Assembly (NCBI RefSeq): GCF_003014535.1
Contig: NZ_PYGD01000012.1
Span: 118,524-182,523 of the forward strand
DNA from: Taibaiella chishuiensis
GTDB lineage: Bacteria > Bacteroidota > Bacteroidia > Chitinophagales > Chitinophagaceae
DNA length: 64,000 nt
Direction of reading: 5' to 3'
Shown here: positions 17,482-25,978 of the stretch, piece by piece
How the letters are laid out: each line of letters opens with the position of its first letter
How positions within the stretch are numbered: the first letter of the stretch is position 1
Notes under the pieces: generated by a model
Told to the model about the DNA's origin: nothing
The model's input: only the letters and a program-made list of their open reading frames with translations
Databases searched by the model: none
Made by a program: the position numbers and the translations under genes

Positions 17482-18066
17482 CTAGGCCCACCTTACTTTT
17501 TCGGTTAACGGAATATTGCGTACGGCCTCTTTCTTAGGCTGATCGCTGAAACCCAGGTAGAGAAAACCTACTACGAAGTCATTTTCTGAAAGGGAGTAAT
17601 ACGCTTTCATCGCCGGTTTTAAAGCCATACCGCCTGTGCTCCAGATCGCAGCAAGACCAAGGGCTTCGGCGCCCAGCAGGATATTTTGCACGGCAGCAGA
17701 AGTGGCGGCATATTCCTCCATCAGCGGGATTTTGGTTTCAGGTGTACGCTTCATCAGGGTCACTACCAGGTGGGATACCATATCGCCCTGGTGCTTCAGG
17801 TTCTCGACGGTCTGGGCCGAACGGGTTTCTTCAGGGGTATTGTCCCAGTACAACTGCGCATGGTCGTTACAGAACTGCTGCAGGGCTTCGCCGGTATACA
17901 CCACGAAACGCCAGGGTTCGGTACGGCCGTGGGTAGGCGCATAGTCGGCCAGGCTCAATAACTGGTCTACCTGTTCGTTGGGGATGATCTGCCCGTTCAT
18001 GGCCGTAGCCTTGACCGTACGGCGGTTGCGGATTACTTCCGCTATCGTTTCAAAATTCGGATTCAT
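17482..18066 (-). CDS. Nitroreductase-family FMN oxidoreductase
   Basis: This 194-residue protein has family marks at both ends. The N-terminal RNRRTVKATAMNG binds the FMN phosphate. DYAPTHGRTEPWRFVVYTG follows, then the ILLGAEALGLAAIWSTGG FMN-binding segment and VVGFLYLGFSDQPK near the C-terminus. It would reduce nitro or quinone compounds, or another unknown substrate, with NAD(P)H. A TACTTTTG -7 box lies 36 nt upstream, divergent from gmhA. The family call is firm; the physiological substrate is unknown. Confidence 0.9.
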   Translation of the reverse strand: MNPNFETIAEVIRNRRTVKATAMNGQIIPNEQVDQLLSLADYAPTHGRTEPWRFVVYTGEALQQFCNDHAQLYWDNTPEETRSAQTVENLKHQGDMVSHLVVTLMKRTPETKIPLMEEYAATSAAVQNILLGAEALGLAAIWSTGGMALKPAMKAYYSLSENDFVVGFLYLGFSDQPKKEAVRNIPLTEKVRWA

Positions 18067-18101
18067 ATTCGGATATGAGGAGGGATGATAAAATTGTGGC
18101 G

Positions 18102-18109
18102 CAAAAGTA
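18102..18109 (-). promoter_or_regulatory. -7 promoter element of the nitroreductase gene
   Basis: TACTTTTG on the minus strand, 36 nt before the nitroreductase start. Confidence 0.4.
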
Positions 18110-18116
18110 CTAAAGA

Positions 18117-18149
18117 TTGGGCTTCTTCTGTTTTAGTTTATTAATTTTG
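18117..18149 (+). promoter_or_regulatory. Promoter of gmhA
   Basis: TTG at 18117-18119 and TAATTTTG at 18142-18149 (spacing 22) match the Bacteroidota -33/-7 arrangement. Transcription would start near 18156, 15 nt before ATG 18171, ruling out the upstream in-frame start at 18117. Confidence 0.5.
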
Positions 18150-18170
18150 ACAATTCTGAGATTTAATACA

Positions 18171-18758
18171 ATGACACAACAAATAACAGCTATTCTTAAG
18201 GCCTCGGTATCGGTTAAAGAGCGGGTAATTGCAGACCCGGTGTTGCTTGCCACCATCCAGACCCTTACCGAACAGATCGTCGCGGCGTTTAACCGGGGCA
18301 ATAAGGTGCTTTTCTGTGGCAACGGTGGCAGCGCTGCCGATGCGCAACACCTGGCCGCCGAGTTTTCCGGCAGGTTCTATACCGATCGTAACCCCTTACC
18401 ATCCGAAGCCTTGCATTGCAATACCTCTTACCTTACGGCCGTAGCCAACGACTATGGTTACGAATTCGTCTTCAGCCGCTTGTTGAAAGGTATGGGCAGG
18501 GAGGGCGACATCATCGTCGGACTGAGTACATCGGGTAATTCGGGCAATATTATCAAGGCCTTCGAGCTGGCCCGTACCATGGGTATTACCACCGTTGGTT
18601 TTACCGGCGATACCGGCGGTAAAATGAAAGACCTGTCGGATTACCTGGTAAACGTACCCAGCAATGATACGCCGCGTATCCAGGAATGTCATATTACCAT
18701 CGGGCATATTGTTTGCCAATTGGTAGAAGCAATCCTGTTTCCCGTTACGGAAGCCTGA
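18171..18758 (+). CDS. gmhA: Sedoheptulose 7-phosphate (phosphoheptose) isomerase
   Basis: This 195-residue SIS-domain protein is the first enzyme of heptose synthesis, converting sedoheptulose 7-phosphate to D-glycero-D-manno-heptose 7-phosphate. Key segments are FCGNGGSAADAQHLAAEFSG, GLSTSGNSGNI and the C-terminal QECHITIGHIVCQLVE, where His and Gln bind zinc in characterised GmhA. ATG 18171 is chosen because a promoter covers the longer start. It leads a heptose set, with hddC 39 nt downstream and gmhB after a 213-nt gap. Confidence 0.92.
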   Translation: MTQQITAILKASVSVKERVIADPVLLATIQTLTEQIVAAFNRGNKVLFCGNGGSAADAQHLAAEFSGRFYTDRNPLPSEALHCNTSYLTAVANDYGYEFVFSRLLKGMGREGDIIVGLSTSGNSGNIIKAFELARTMGITTVGFTGDTGGKMKDLSDYLVNVPSNDTPRIQECHITIGHIVCQLVEAILFPVTEA

Positions 18759-18797
18759 TATGCGCTATAATTTCTTATCTCCTGAACCTGCTGAAAA

Positions 18798-19490
18798 ATG
18801 GAATGTATAGTATTGGCCGGAGGGCTGGGCACGCGCCTTAGTGGTGTGGTTAACGATGTACCGAAATGTATGGCGCCTGTAGCCGGAGAGCCTTTCCTGG
18901 CACATGTTTTGCGCTTCCTCGAATTGCAGTTTGCCGACCATGTGATCTTTTCCCTGGGGTATAAACACGAAGTCGTGATCGAATGGCTTCGGCAACGCGC
19001 CTTTACGTTTAAAACCAGCTGGGTAATCGAACAGGAACCCTTGGGCACCGGTGGCGGTATCAAGCTTGCCCTCGCCAAGGCCAAAGAAAAAAAGGTATTC
19101 GTACTTAACGGCGATACCCTGTTCGATGTAAACCTGCGCGACATGCAGGCCGGGGCCGATCCGGCTGCCAAAGCCGTACTGGCCCTGAAGCCCATGCAGA
19201 ACTTTGAACGTTACGGATCGGTACAGCTCGACGAAGCCAACCGGATCGTAGCCTTCGAAGAAAAACAGTTTAAGGCGGAAGGCCTGATCAACGGTGGTAT
19301 TTACCTGCTCAACCGCGAACAGGAAAACTTCGGCAGTTTCCCCAAAAAGTTCTCTTTCGAAAAAGATTTCTTCGAACAGGAAGTGGCCGCAGGCAGCCTC
19401 AGCGGTTTTGTAAGCGACAGCTACTTTATCGATATCGGTATTCCCGAAGATTATTACCGGGCACAAACCGAGTTGAAGGCCGAAGAGTAA
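18798..19490 (+). CDS. hddC: D-glycero-alpha-D-manno-heptose 1-phosphate guanylyltransferase (HddC-like)
   Basis: This 230-residue nucleotidyltransferase starts with the signature VLAGGLGTRLSGVVNDVPK and continues with EQEPLGTGGGIKLA, the metal-binding NGDTLFDVN and a YFIDIGIPEDYYRAQ end. These are the marks of the HddC branch, which makes GDP-D-glycero-alpha-D-manno-heptose. Position between gmhA and gmhB supports heptose as the substrate. The pathway also needs a heptose kinase (HddA), which I do not see in this window. Confidence 0.85.
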   Translation: MECIVLAGGLGTRLSGVVNDVPKCMAPVAGEPFLAHVLRFLELQFADHVIFSLGYKHEVVIEWLRQRAFTFKTSWVIEQEPLGTGGGIKLALAKAKEKKVFVLNGDTLFDVNLRDMQAGADPAAKAVLALKPMQNFERYGSVQLDEANRIVAFEEKQFKAEGLINGGIYLLNREQENFGSFPKKFSFEKDFFEQEVAAGSLSGFVSDSYFIDIGIPEDYYRAQTELKAEE

Positions 19491-19703
19491 TACCGGCCTG
19501 TAGCCCGCTCAGGGCGGCTGTTTTCAAAAACTTATCCCCTGAGCGCGGCGGGTAACATACGGAGCGATTGTTTTTTGCCATCTTTTTTGCGATATAAAAA
19601 GACAGGGATAACAACCGGGTAAAGAAAAGTGGGTTTGCTTGTATGTAGCGTAAGATGAAGCTTTGCTTCCTTTATCCGGGTAATTCAATAATAAAAATCG
19701 GGC

Positions 19704-20243
19704 ATGGCCACAGCATTATTTCTCGATCGCGACGGTGTGATCAACGAAGAAAAAGACGGAAGTTATATTTTCCATAAAGATGAATTTGTGTTTTATGATG
19801 GGGCCCTGGAAGCCCTGGCTGCGCTTTCGCAGCTATTCGATCACGTATTTATCGTAACCAACCAACGTGGCGTAGGCCGTGGGTATATGACCGAGCGGGC
19901 GCTGCTCGACATACACGATCACCTTACCGAAGAGGTGGTAGCCGCGGGCGGAAAGATAGACCGGATCTATTTTGCAGCATCTATAGACAGTAACCACTCG
20001 CACCGCAAACCCAATACCGGTATGGCCGAAGATGCGAAAAAGGATTTTCCGGCCATAGATTTTAACCGGAGTATTATGGTGGGCAATAACCTGAGCGATA
20101 TGGAATTCGGCCGCAGGATGGGCATGCACACCATTTTCCTGCACACCACACAAGACCGCATCGATCTGCCGCACGAGCTGATCGACCGGCAATACGATTC
20201 ACTCGCTGCCTTTTATACCGACTATAAGACCCTACAAAAATAG
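19704..20243 (+). CDS. gmhB: HAD-family heptose bisphosphate phosphatase (GmhB-like)
   Basis: This 179-residue HAD-IIIA hydrolase has the nucleophile motif FLDRDGVINEEKDG, motif II in FIVTNQRGVGRG, and motifs III/IV in HRKPNTGM and MVGNNLSDMEFGRRMGM. It would remove the 7-phosphate from heptose 1,7-bisphosphate. The zinc-binding Cys cluster of enteric GmhB is not seen, which makes it a shorter member; histidinol-phosphatase activity is an alternative. Its neighbourhood (gmhA, hddC) favours heptose. A membrane-protein gene follows within 10 nt. Confidence 0.82.
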   Translation: MATALFLDRDGVINEEKDGSYIFHKDEFVFYDGALEALAALSQLFDHVFIVTNQRGVGRGYMTERALLDIHDHLTEEVVAAGGKIDRIYFAASIDSNHSHRKPNTGMAEDAKKDFPAIDFNRSIMVGNNLSDMEFGRRMGMHTIFLHTTQDRIDLPHELIDRQYDSLAAFYTDYKTLQK

Positions 20244-20251
20244 CAATCGCT

Positions 20252-20698
20252 ATGCAACGGATACGAAGCAATAACCTGGTAAAACTGTTGTTTGCATTCG
20301 TGGCTATCGCCTTTACCGCATGGAGCCTCAGTATCTATGCGCATTACCTGCAGCGGTTTATCGCGGTACGGTACTCCTTCTGGTTTGAACTGGCTATGGT
20401 ACTGGGCCAATTGCTGTTCCAGACCCTCTTTATCCTCAAAAGGCCATGGCGGCTCAAATTGCATTATTACCTGCATTTAATAACCGTTTCTTTTATGGGG
20501 TCGGTGTTGTTATGGCCGGTTATAGGCTGGCAGGCGGTATGGCCCCTCCGGGATACCCTCGCGCTGGGTTATTTCTTTTGTGTATTAGTATTTATGTTTT
20601 TCGAACATAAACGGCGGCTGCACCTGGTTGGGCTGCCTGTTTATCTCTCCTTCACGTGGCTGCTGTACAGGGGCCTTATCCTGCTTTATATACTATGA
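20252..20698 (+). CDS. Four-helix membrane protein of unknown function
   Basis: A 148-residue protein made almost entirely of four hydrophobic segments (about 10-30, 42-60, 72-92 and 100-145) with basic connecting loops (KRPWRLKLH, EHKRRLH). I recognise no family. It starts 9 nt after gmhB and its stop overlaps the next ATG (ATGA), so it is probably co-transcribed with both. A role in envelope glycan handling is only a contextual guess. Confidence 0.6.
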   Translation: MQRIRSNNLVKLLFAFVAIAFTAWSLSIYAHYLQRFIAVRYSFWFELAMVLGQLLFQTLFILKRPWRLKLHYYLHLITVSFMGSVLLWPVIGWQAVWPLRDTLALGYFFCVLVFMFFEHKRRLHLVGLPVYLSFTWLLYRGLILLYIL

Positions 20699-21330
20699 TA
20701 CGACAACGAACAGGCAACAACAAGCGGAGCATAAACCTGCAATTACTTTCAACGATTGTTTTGGCAATATTGCTTACAGGCTTCAAGGGTAAAAAGGAGA
20801 TCGGCTCATGTTATACTTCGTTTCAAACTGCCTCCGCTTTAACTGCCGGCGACCCTGAGCGGCTTCCCGAGGGCGCTGAAAAAGTAAGGACCCTGAAAAC
20901 GGAACAGGGTGAAGTAGCCATAACCAGGATCGATGGTTATAGAATTTTATATAACAATGAAAAGAACAGGCCTTTTGTCAACCTGAAAGTCGAGCTTTCA
21001 GAAGAGCAGTCGTATGACAAAGACCAAAAGCATTTGCTCGACAACCTAAAGTACCTGAATGCGCATACACAAAACAGGGAAACCAGGGGTCTGGTCGAAC
21101 TTGAGTTTAACGGGTATAAAATTTATGGTATCAGCAGGGCCGGTGTGGAGATGGGAAGTACGCTGGGGACATTTGTCATGTTTCCCGGGAATGGGGTAAC
21201 CGTTTATTTCTACTTTAATAACATGAAGCCGGAATTCCGCAATTTTAAAAGTGTGGACGATTATAAAAAACAAAGGAACAGGTTTATGAACGAATACACC
21301 AAATACCTGGCACAGTGCAAAGGCAAATAA
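20695..21330 (+). CDS. Exported protein of unknown function
   Basis: This is a 211-residue protein. The ATG at 20695 overlaps the stop of the preceding gene by four bases, indicating translational coupling. A basic stretch (RQRTGNNKRS) and a hydrophobic helix (LQLLSTIVLAILLTGF) form a signal or anchor, with no clear lipobox. The mature part is charged and mixed alpha/beta, with no motif I know. It closes the gmhB-linked run. Confidence 0.55.
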   Translation: MIRQRTGNNKRSINLQLLSTIVLAILLTGFKGKKEIGSCYTSFQTASALTAGDPERLPEGAEKVRTLKTEQGEVAITRIDGYRILYNNEKNRPFVNLKVELSEEQSYDKDQKHLLDNLKYLNAHTQNRETRGLVELEFNGYKIYGISRAGVEMGSTLGTFVMFPGNGVTVYFYFNNMKPEFRNFKSVDDYKKQRNRFMNEYTKYLAQCKGK

Positions 21331-21394
21331 GCAGTGCTGTTTACCCGTGTCGAAAAAATAGCTATCCGCTTACCAAGACTGTACTATTATCATC

Positions 21395-22327
21395 ATGAAT
21401 AAAGGGAAGATCGTAATTGCCGGCGGTTCCGGTTTTATCGGGTTGTATTGTGCGCAGCGTTTTCGCGAGGCGGGATACGAGGTGTTGATTATTGCCCGCT
21501 CGGGGCCGCATATCCGCTGGGAAGATAAAGCGGGTATCCTTGCCGCCCTGGAAGGCGCGGTGCTCTTGCTCAACCTCGCCGGTAAATCGGTCAATTGCCG
21601 GTATAACGAAGCCAATAAACAAGAGATCCTGAACTCGCGTTTGGACACGACCAGTACCTTGGGCAATGCCATCCGTACCTGCAGCCGGCCGCCGCAGCTC
21701 TGGATCAATTCGAGCACGGCTACCATCTACCGCTATGCCGAAGACCGGCCCATGACGGAAGCCGAAGGCGAGATCGGGCAGGGCTTTTCGGTAGATGTGG
21801 CCCGGGCCTGGGAGCATGTTTTCTTTGCCTTTGAGCGCCTGGTTCCTACCCGTTTTGTAGCGCTGCGCATCGCGATTGTGCTGGGGCCGGGCGGCGGCGT
21901 AATCGGGCCTTATACGAACCTGGTAAGCATGGGGCTGGGCGGTCAGCAGGGCAGCGGCAGGCAGATGTTTAGCTGGATCCATATCGAAGACCTGTATCGT
22001 ATTATCCTGTTTCTATTGGAGGATGAAAGCAAACGGGGCATCTATAATTGCAGCGCGCCCAACCCGGTAAAGAACCGCGAGCTGATGTATACCTTGCGTA
22101 AAGTAATGGGGCAGTCCTGGGGGCTGCCTGCGCCCAAATGGTTACTGGAGCTGGGCGCCAGGCTGATCAAAACAGAAACCGAACTGGTACTGAAAAGCCG
22201 CTGGGTAATACCCCAGCGGCTTTCGGAAGAAGGTTTTGTATTTAAATACCAGCAACTGGAGTCTGCACTCGATAATATTCTCGACAAAAATTACCCAAGC
22301 TTAAAACTGCTAATAAAGCGGCCCTAA
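21395..22327 (+). CDS. TIGR01777/SDR39U1-type NAD-dependent epimerase-like protein
   Basis: This 310-residue short-chain dehydrogenase relative has the nucleotide-binding motif IAGGSGFIGLYCAQRF at the N-terminus. It also shows LLNLAGKSVNCRYN and STATIYRYAEDRPMTEAEG, and lacks the usual YxxxK in standard position, as is typical of this subfamily (YfcH/SulA-like). It carries the family's DUF1731-like C-terminal segment. Its substrate is not established in the family. Its 3' end overlaps the 3' end of the convergent acyl-CoA-dehydrogenase-like gene by 18 bp. Confidence 0.85.
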   Translation: MNKGKIVIAGGSGFIGLYCAQRFREAGYEVLIIARSGPHIRWEDKAGILAALEGAVLLLNLAGKSVNCRYNEANKQEILNSRLDTTSTLGNAIRTCSRPPQLWINSSTATIYRYAEDRPMTEAEGEIGQGFSVDVARAWEHVFFAFERLVPTRFVALRIAIVLGPGGGVIGPYTNLVSMGLGGQQGSGRQMFSWIHIEDLYRIILFLLEDESKRGIYNCSAPNPVKNRELMYTLRKVMGQSWGLPAPKWLLELGARLIKTETELVLKSRWVIPQRLSEEGFVFKYQQLESALDNILDKNYPSLKLLIKRP

Positions 22328-23419
22328 CAGGTAATGCTGTCCTGCCGTTGCCGCATCGCGCCAGACCTTATTGAGCGCGCTGGCCGGGTTTGTAATGCTC
22401 ATACCACATAAGGGGTACAGGGCATTGATCAGGTTACGCGCTTCCAGCGCGGCTTTGCGGGCATCGCGGCTCAATGCTTCGAGCAGTGATGCACTTGCAG
22501 TTTTCTCCGCTTCATATTCATTCCAGGTAAGTTGTAAGGTATGGTACATATGCTCGCGTGCCGTATAAAAAGCAGTAGCGGCTTTGTTTTCGATAGCCTG
22601 GGCCTTTTCATTTTCGGCCAGCAGCTTATCGCTGTGTATCGGTTTTTTATGTGCAGCCAGTTCGTGGTACAGGTCGGCAAAGTGTAGGGCGATCCCCGTA
22701 AGCATACAGGCCATATTTACCACCGCCATTTGCTCGAAAGGAAACCGGTACAGCGGACCCTGTGCAAAGGGCGAGGCCTTTACCAAAGAAAAGACCTGGG
22801 TATCGGGTACAAAAATAGCTGTCACCTCGAAATCATTGCTGGATGTGGCTTTCAGGCCTATTACCTGCCAGGTGTCCAGGATGGTTACTTGTTTTGCCGG
22901 GAAAATAAAGGAGCGGAAGGCCGGTACATTTTCTTCCAGCACAGGATTGCCCGCTTCATTGAGCAGGGCGCAATTGGCGGTAAAGTGCGTGGCATGCGCC
23001 GATCCGCTGGCATACTTCCAGCGGCCGCTCACCTGGTATCCGCCGGGTACTTTATGGGCCGTACCCGTAATAGCGCCGCTGCCTGCGCAACAGGTTGCGG
23101 CCGGGGCAAAAATGTTTTTGGCTGCAGGCCCGGGCAGGTAACCGGCAAATATATTGGCGCCTGCTCCCAGGTTGACACACCAGCCCACATTGGCATCGGC
23201 CCAGGCCAGCGCTTCGAACAAACGTACGACTTCGGGCAAGGGCAGTTCCTGCCCGCCCAGGGCTGCGGGTACGAGTACGTGGAACCAGCGGTTTTCATAC
23301 AACAGTGTCAGGGTATCTGCAGGTAATCGTTGCTGCGCTTCGGTAGCGGGCGCGGCTGCACGCAGCTGTTGCACCGTGGCTTCGGAAAGTTGTGTTTGCG
23401 GGTGTTGGATCAGGCTCAT
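22310..23419 (-). CDS. Acyl-CoA-dehydrogenase-like flavoprotein (possible group D monooxygenase)
   Basis: This 369-residue protein has the acyl-CoA dehydrogenase fold. A helical N-domain (ADANVGWCVNLGAGAN) leads to the middle beta-domain (AITGTAHKVPGGYQVSGRWKYASGSAHATH, WQVIGLKATSSNDFEV) and a helical C-domain with the Acyl-CoA_dh_2-like RDARKAALEARNLINALYPLCG segment. The lack of the catalytic Glu context and the W-x-SGS style fit DszC/HsaA-type flavin monooxygenases better than beta-oxidation enzymes. It lies 15 nt downstream of the TPP-riboswitch-controlled TonB receptor, so it is probably regulated by thiamine pyrophosphate. A role in processing a thiamine-related compound is inferred. 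Confidence 0.72.
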   Translation of the reverse strand: MSLIQHPQTQLSEATVQQLRAAAPATEAQQRLPADTLTLLYENRWFHVLVPAALGGQELPLPEVVRLFEALAWADANVGWCVNLGAGANIFAGYLPGPAAKNIFAPAATCCAGSGAITGTAHKVPGGYQVSGRWKYASGSAHATHFTANCALLNEAGNPVLEENVPAFRSFIFPAKQVTILDTWQVIGLKATSSNDFEVTAIFVPDTQVFSLVKASPFAQGPLYRFPFEQMAVVNMACMLTGIALHFADLYHELAAHKKPIHSDKLLAENEKAQAIENKAATAFYTAREHMYHTLQLTWNEYEAEKTASASLLEALSRDARKAALEARNLINALYPLCGMSITNPASALNKVWRDAATAGQHYLLGPLY

Positions 23420-23434
23420 GAGGTGTTCTTTGTT

Positions 23435-25666
23435 TTACCAGCGTATGCTTACGCCCAGCAGGAAATTGAATCCGGCCTGCGGGAAATAATAATTTTCGGT
23501 AGCGATCGTACCATCCGATTTATAGCTGAAGGTATAACCGTTGGCTTCGTATTTTTTATCCAGTACATTATTGAGTGCTAGCGAAATGCCCAGCTCCTTT
23601 ACAAACGAGGTCTGTACGGTATAGCGCAGGCGCAGGTCGCAGAGGCTGTAGGCATTAATACTGCGGGCTTTGTTGGCCGTGTTGTCGAGGTACTGGCGGC
23701 CTACATATTTGCCCAGCAGGTCGATAAAGAATTGCTGGTGTTGCAGCATCTTACGAAGGGGCTCGAGGGTAGCGCTGCCGCCTGCTATGATATTGGGCGA
23801 AAATGCGATATCGGTTTTGTCGTAATGATTCAGGATCTGTCCGCCGGCATCGTAATCGTCGATGTACTCGTTAAAGTCCAGGATCTTGTTTTGCGATAGG
23901 GTGGCATTGGCCTGTAACTGCAGCCAGGGCGCAGGCCGTACGCCTGCGGTAAGCTCTATGCCCGCACGGTAGCTTTTATCGGCATTGCTGCGGGTATAGG
24001 TACCTACGTCGTTGATCTTGCCGGTAAGGATCAGCTGGTTGCGGTAATTCATATAATACAGGTTGGCGCCGGCTTCCCATTTATTACCCCGGTACTGGTA
24101 ACCCAGTTCTGCATCATAAAGGCTTTCGTGTTTGGGCAGGGCCGTAGGCGAAGCTTCGAAATCGTCGCGGTTGGGCTCTTTGTTGGCCACGGCAAATGAA
24201 GCATAGGCCTTGCTTTCAGCCCCGTTGCCATGTTGTGTGATATAACTCAGGCCGGCTTTTGGGTTTACGAAATTATAGTCGACGGATGGGTGTAAGGTGG
24301 GGTTCTTGCGAAAGCCATTGATCTCGTAACTTACCCTGCGGTATTGCAGGTCGCCGAACAGGAACCAATGCTGCGCCACTTGTTGTTGCAGCTTGGCATA
24401 GATATTAAAATCCCTTTTGTAGGCTGTCAGGTTATACCAGCGGTAGTCGACCGGTACGCCATAGTCGGCCCAGGTTACAAAGCCATAGTGTTTGGCATCG
24501 TAACGGGTATAGGCGCCGCCCAGTATCAGCTGTGTTTTGTTTTGCTGGTAGGTTGCCGAGTATACGGCGCCATAATAATAGTTGTCGAGCCAGAGCCTGC
24601 GGGTAAGGTCTGTGGTCTTAGCGGTGTCGCCGGTTGGCGTGGTATAATTGGGAAGGCCATAATCAGCAAAGGCTTCGCCCTTGCGGTATTCGTTATAAAA
24701 ACCTTTGCCCCGGGTCAGGAAGAGCCCGGCATGCGCGCTCCAGCTATCGTCGAATTTATGGTCGAAGAACAGCTGGTAATAGTCCTGCTGGTAATTATCC
24801 GTCTGGTCGTTATAATAACTGCCGTCGCGTTTCAGGCCCAGCCCGTTAAACCTGCGGTTGGTACCCAGCATGGTTTCGGGTACACCGTTCCAGGCCTGGC
24901 CTGTTTTTTCGGTACCGGTAAAAAGGTTGAAGCGCACCGAGGTATTTTCATCTTTAGAGGTCCAGCCGGCCAGGAACTGCAGGGATTTCAGATCGGAGGC
25001 GGAGCGCTCGATATAACCATCGGACGATATCTTGGAGGCGCGCACATCAAACTGGAAGCCGCCTTTGAGCAGGCCGGAACCCGCACGGATGGTATGTTTC
25101 CAGGTATTGAACGAACCATAGGTATTGTTCACTTCGGCAAAGGCCGTTTTATCCTGCTTCAGGTTGCTCAGGTTTACCGATGCCCCGAAAGCCCCTGCGC
25201 CATTGGTCGAGGAACCCACGCCGCGTTGCACCTGTATGGATTGCGTGGAGGATAACAGATCGGGGAAATCGACAAAGAGCGCGGCCTGCGATTCGGCATC
25301 GTTAACGGGTATGCCGTTGATCGTAAAATTGATGCGGGAAGCATCGGTACCGCGGATGCGCATACCGGTGTACCCCACGCCCGCGCCCGCATCGGAGCTG
25401 ATCACGATCGAGGGCGTCTGGTTGAGGATATAGGGAATATCCTGGCCGAGGTTCTGGGTACGGATATCTTTTTCATTCAGGTTGGATACGGCATAGGGTG
25501 TTTTCTCGTTAACCCTTACTGCTCGGATCTCTACAGGGATCAATTCCTGGCGGCGACCGGCGCCGGAGGCGGAATCTGTTTCCTGTGCTAAACTGCAGAC
25601 AGGGAGGGAGAGTGCGCCCAGTAACAGGACGGCTGCCGGTGTAGTGTATTGGTTCATATGCTTCAT
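23435..25666 (-). CDS. TonB-dependent receptor, thiamine-regulated (Omr1-like)
   Basis: This is a 743-residue outer-membrane receptor. The start at 25666 (MKHMNQYTT...) gives a signal peptide ending in CSLAQ; a Met three codons on is equally possible. The plug domain spans about residues 45-170 (YILNQTPSIVISSDAGAGVG, MRIRGTDASRINFTINGIPV, IQVQRGVGSSTNGAGAFG), followed by a 22-strand barrel ending GFNFLLGVSIRW. There is no carboxypeptidase-like N-terminal extension. A TPP riboswitch precedes it on the same strand, as for the known thiamine-regulated receptor family of Bacteroidota, so uptake of thiamine or a precursor is the best hypothesis. PnuT and thiamine kinase, often seen with it, are absent here. 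Confidence 0.85.
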   Translation of the reverse strand: MKHMNQYTTPAAVLLLGALSLPVCSLAQETDSASGAGRRQELIPVEIRAVRVNEKTPYAVSNLNEKDIRTQNLGQDIPYILNQTPSIVISSDAGAGVGYTGMRIRGTDASRINFTINGIPVNDAESQAALFVDFPDLLSSTQSIQVQRGVGSSTNGAGAFGASVNLSNLKQDKTAFAEVNNTYGSFNTWKHTIRAGSGLLKGGFQFDVRASKISSDGYIERSASDLKSLQFLAGWTSKDENTSVRFNLFTGTEKTGQAWNGVPETMLGTNRRFNGLGLKRDGSYYNDQTDNYQQDYYQLFFDHKFDDSWSAHAGLFLTRGKGFYNEYRKGEAFADYGLPNYTTPTGDTAKTTDLTRRLWLDNYYYGAVYSATYQQNKTQLILGGAYTRYDAKHYGFVTWADYGVPVDYRWYNLTAYKRDFNIYAKLQQQVAQHWFLFGDLQYRRVSYEINGFRKNPTLHPSVDYNFVNPKAGLSYITQHGNGAESKAYASFAVANKEPNRDDFEASPTALPKHESLYDAELGYQYRGNKWEAGANLYYMNYRNQLILTGKINDVGTYTRSNADKSYRAGIELTAGVRPAPWLQLQANATLSQNKILDFNEYIDDYDAGGQILNHYDKTDIAFSPNIIAGGSATLEPLRKMLQHQQFFIDLLGKYVGRQYLDNTANKARSINAYSLCDLRLRYTVQTSFVKELGISLALNNVLDKKYEANGYTFSYKSDGTIATENYYFPQAGFNFLLGVSIRW

Positions 25667-25792
25667 TTCAAACTTAATCTTACCGGGTATACGGTAAGTG
25701 CTTACAGGCAAAAGACGGAAGGTGCTGTATACGCAGCTGCAGCAGCGCTGTCGTCTGCGGGCATTCCGATAAGGTAAGTTGGATAATGTCTT

Positions 25793-25878
25793 GCTTACCT
25801 TTCCTAACCGGCATTATCCGGTCCAGGTTCTACGGGTGTGATCTCAGCCTGAATAGTAAGGCACCCCGAGGTTTCCTC
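25793..25878 (-). ncRNA. TPP (THI-box) riboswitch
   Basis: Read on the minus strand it contains the invariant TPP aptamer parts in order: CGGGGTGCC, GGCTGAGATCACACCC, GAACCTGGACCGGATAATG and CCGGTTAGGAAAGG. The first arm binds the pyrimidine (CTGAGA) and the second the pyrophosphate. About 125 nt separate it from the TonB-receptor start. Repeated CAGCTGC/GCAGCGCTG words in that stretch could form the expression platform. Confidence 0.95.
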
Positions 25879-25907
25879 TTTTCCCGATGGGAAATGTTGA
25901 AGGAAAT

Positions 25908-25942
25908 CAAAAATAAAAAGCAGAACCGGTAAGGGTTCTGCC
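25908..25942 (-). terminator. Terminator of the PAP2_C gene whose U-tract forms a promoter -7 box
   Basis: On the minus strand, stem GCAGAACC / GGTTCTGC is followed by TTTTTATTTTTG, 37 nt after the PAP2_C stop. The last eight bases, TATTTTTG (25908-25915), also fit the -7 consensus and lie about 30 nt ahead of the riboswitch, so they may start its transcript. A second candidate, TTG (25974-25976) and TAACTTTG (25945-25952), lies further upstream. Confidence 0.6.
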
Positions 25943-25978
25943 TGCAAAGTTAAAACAATTTATAGTGCAGCGGCAATT

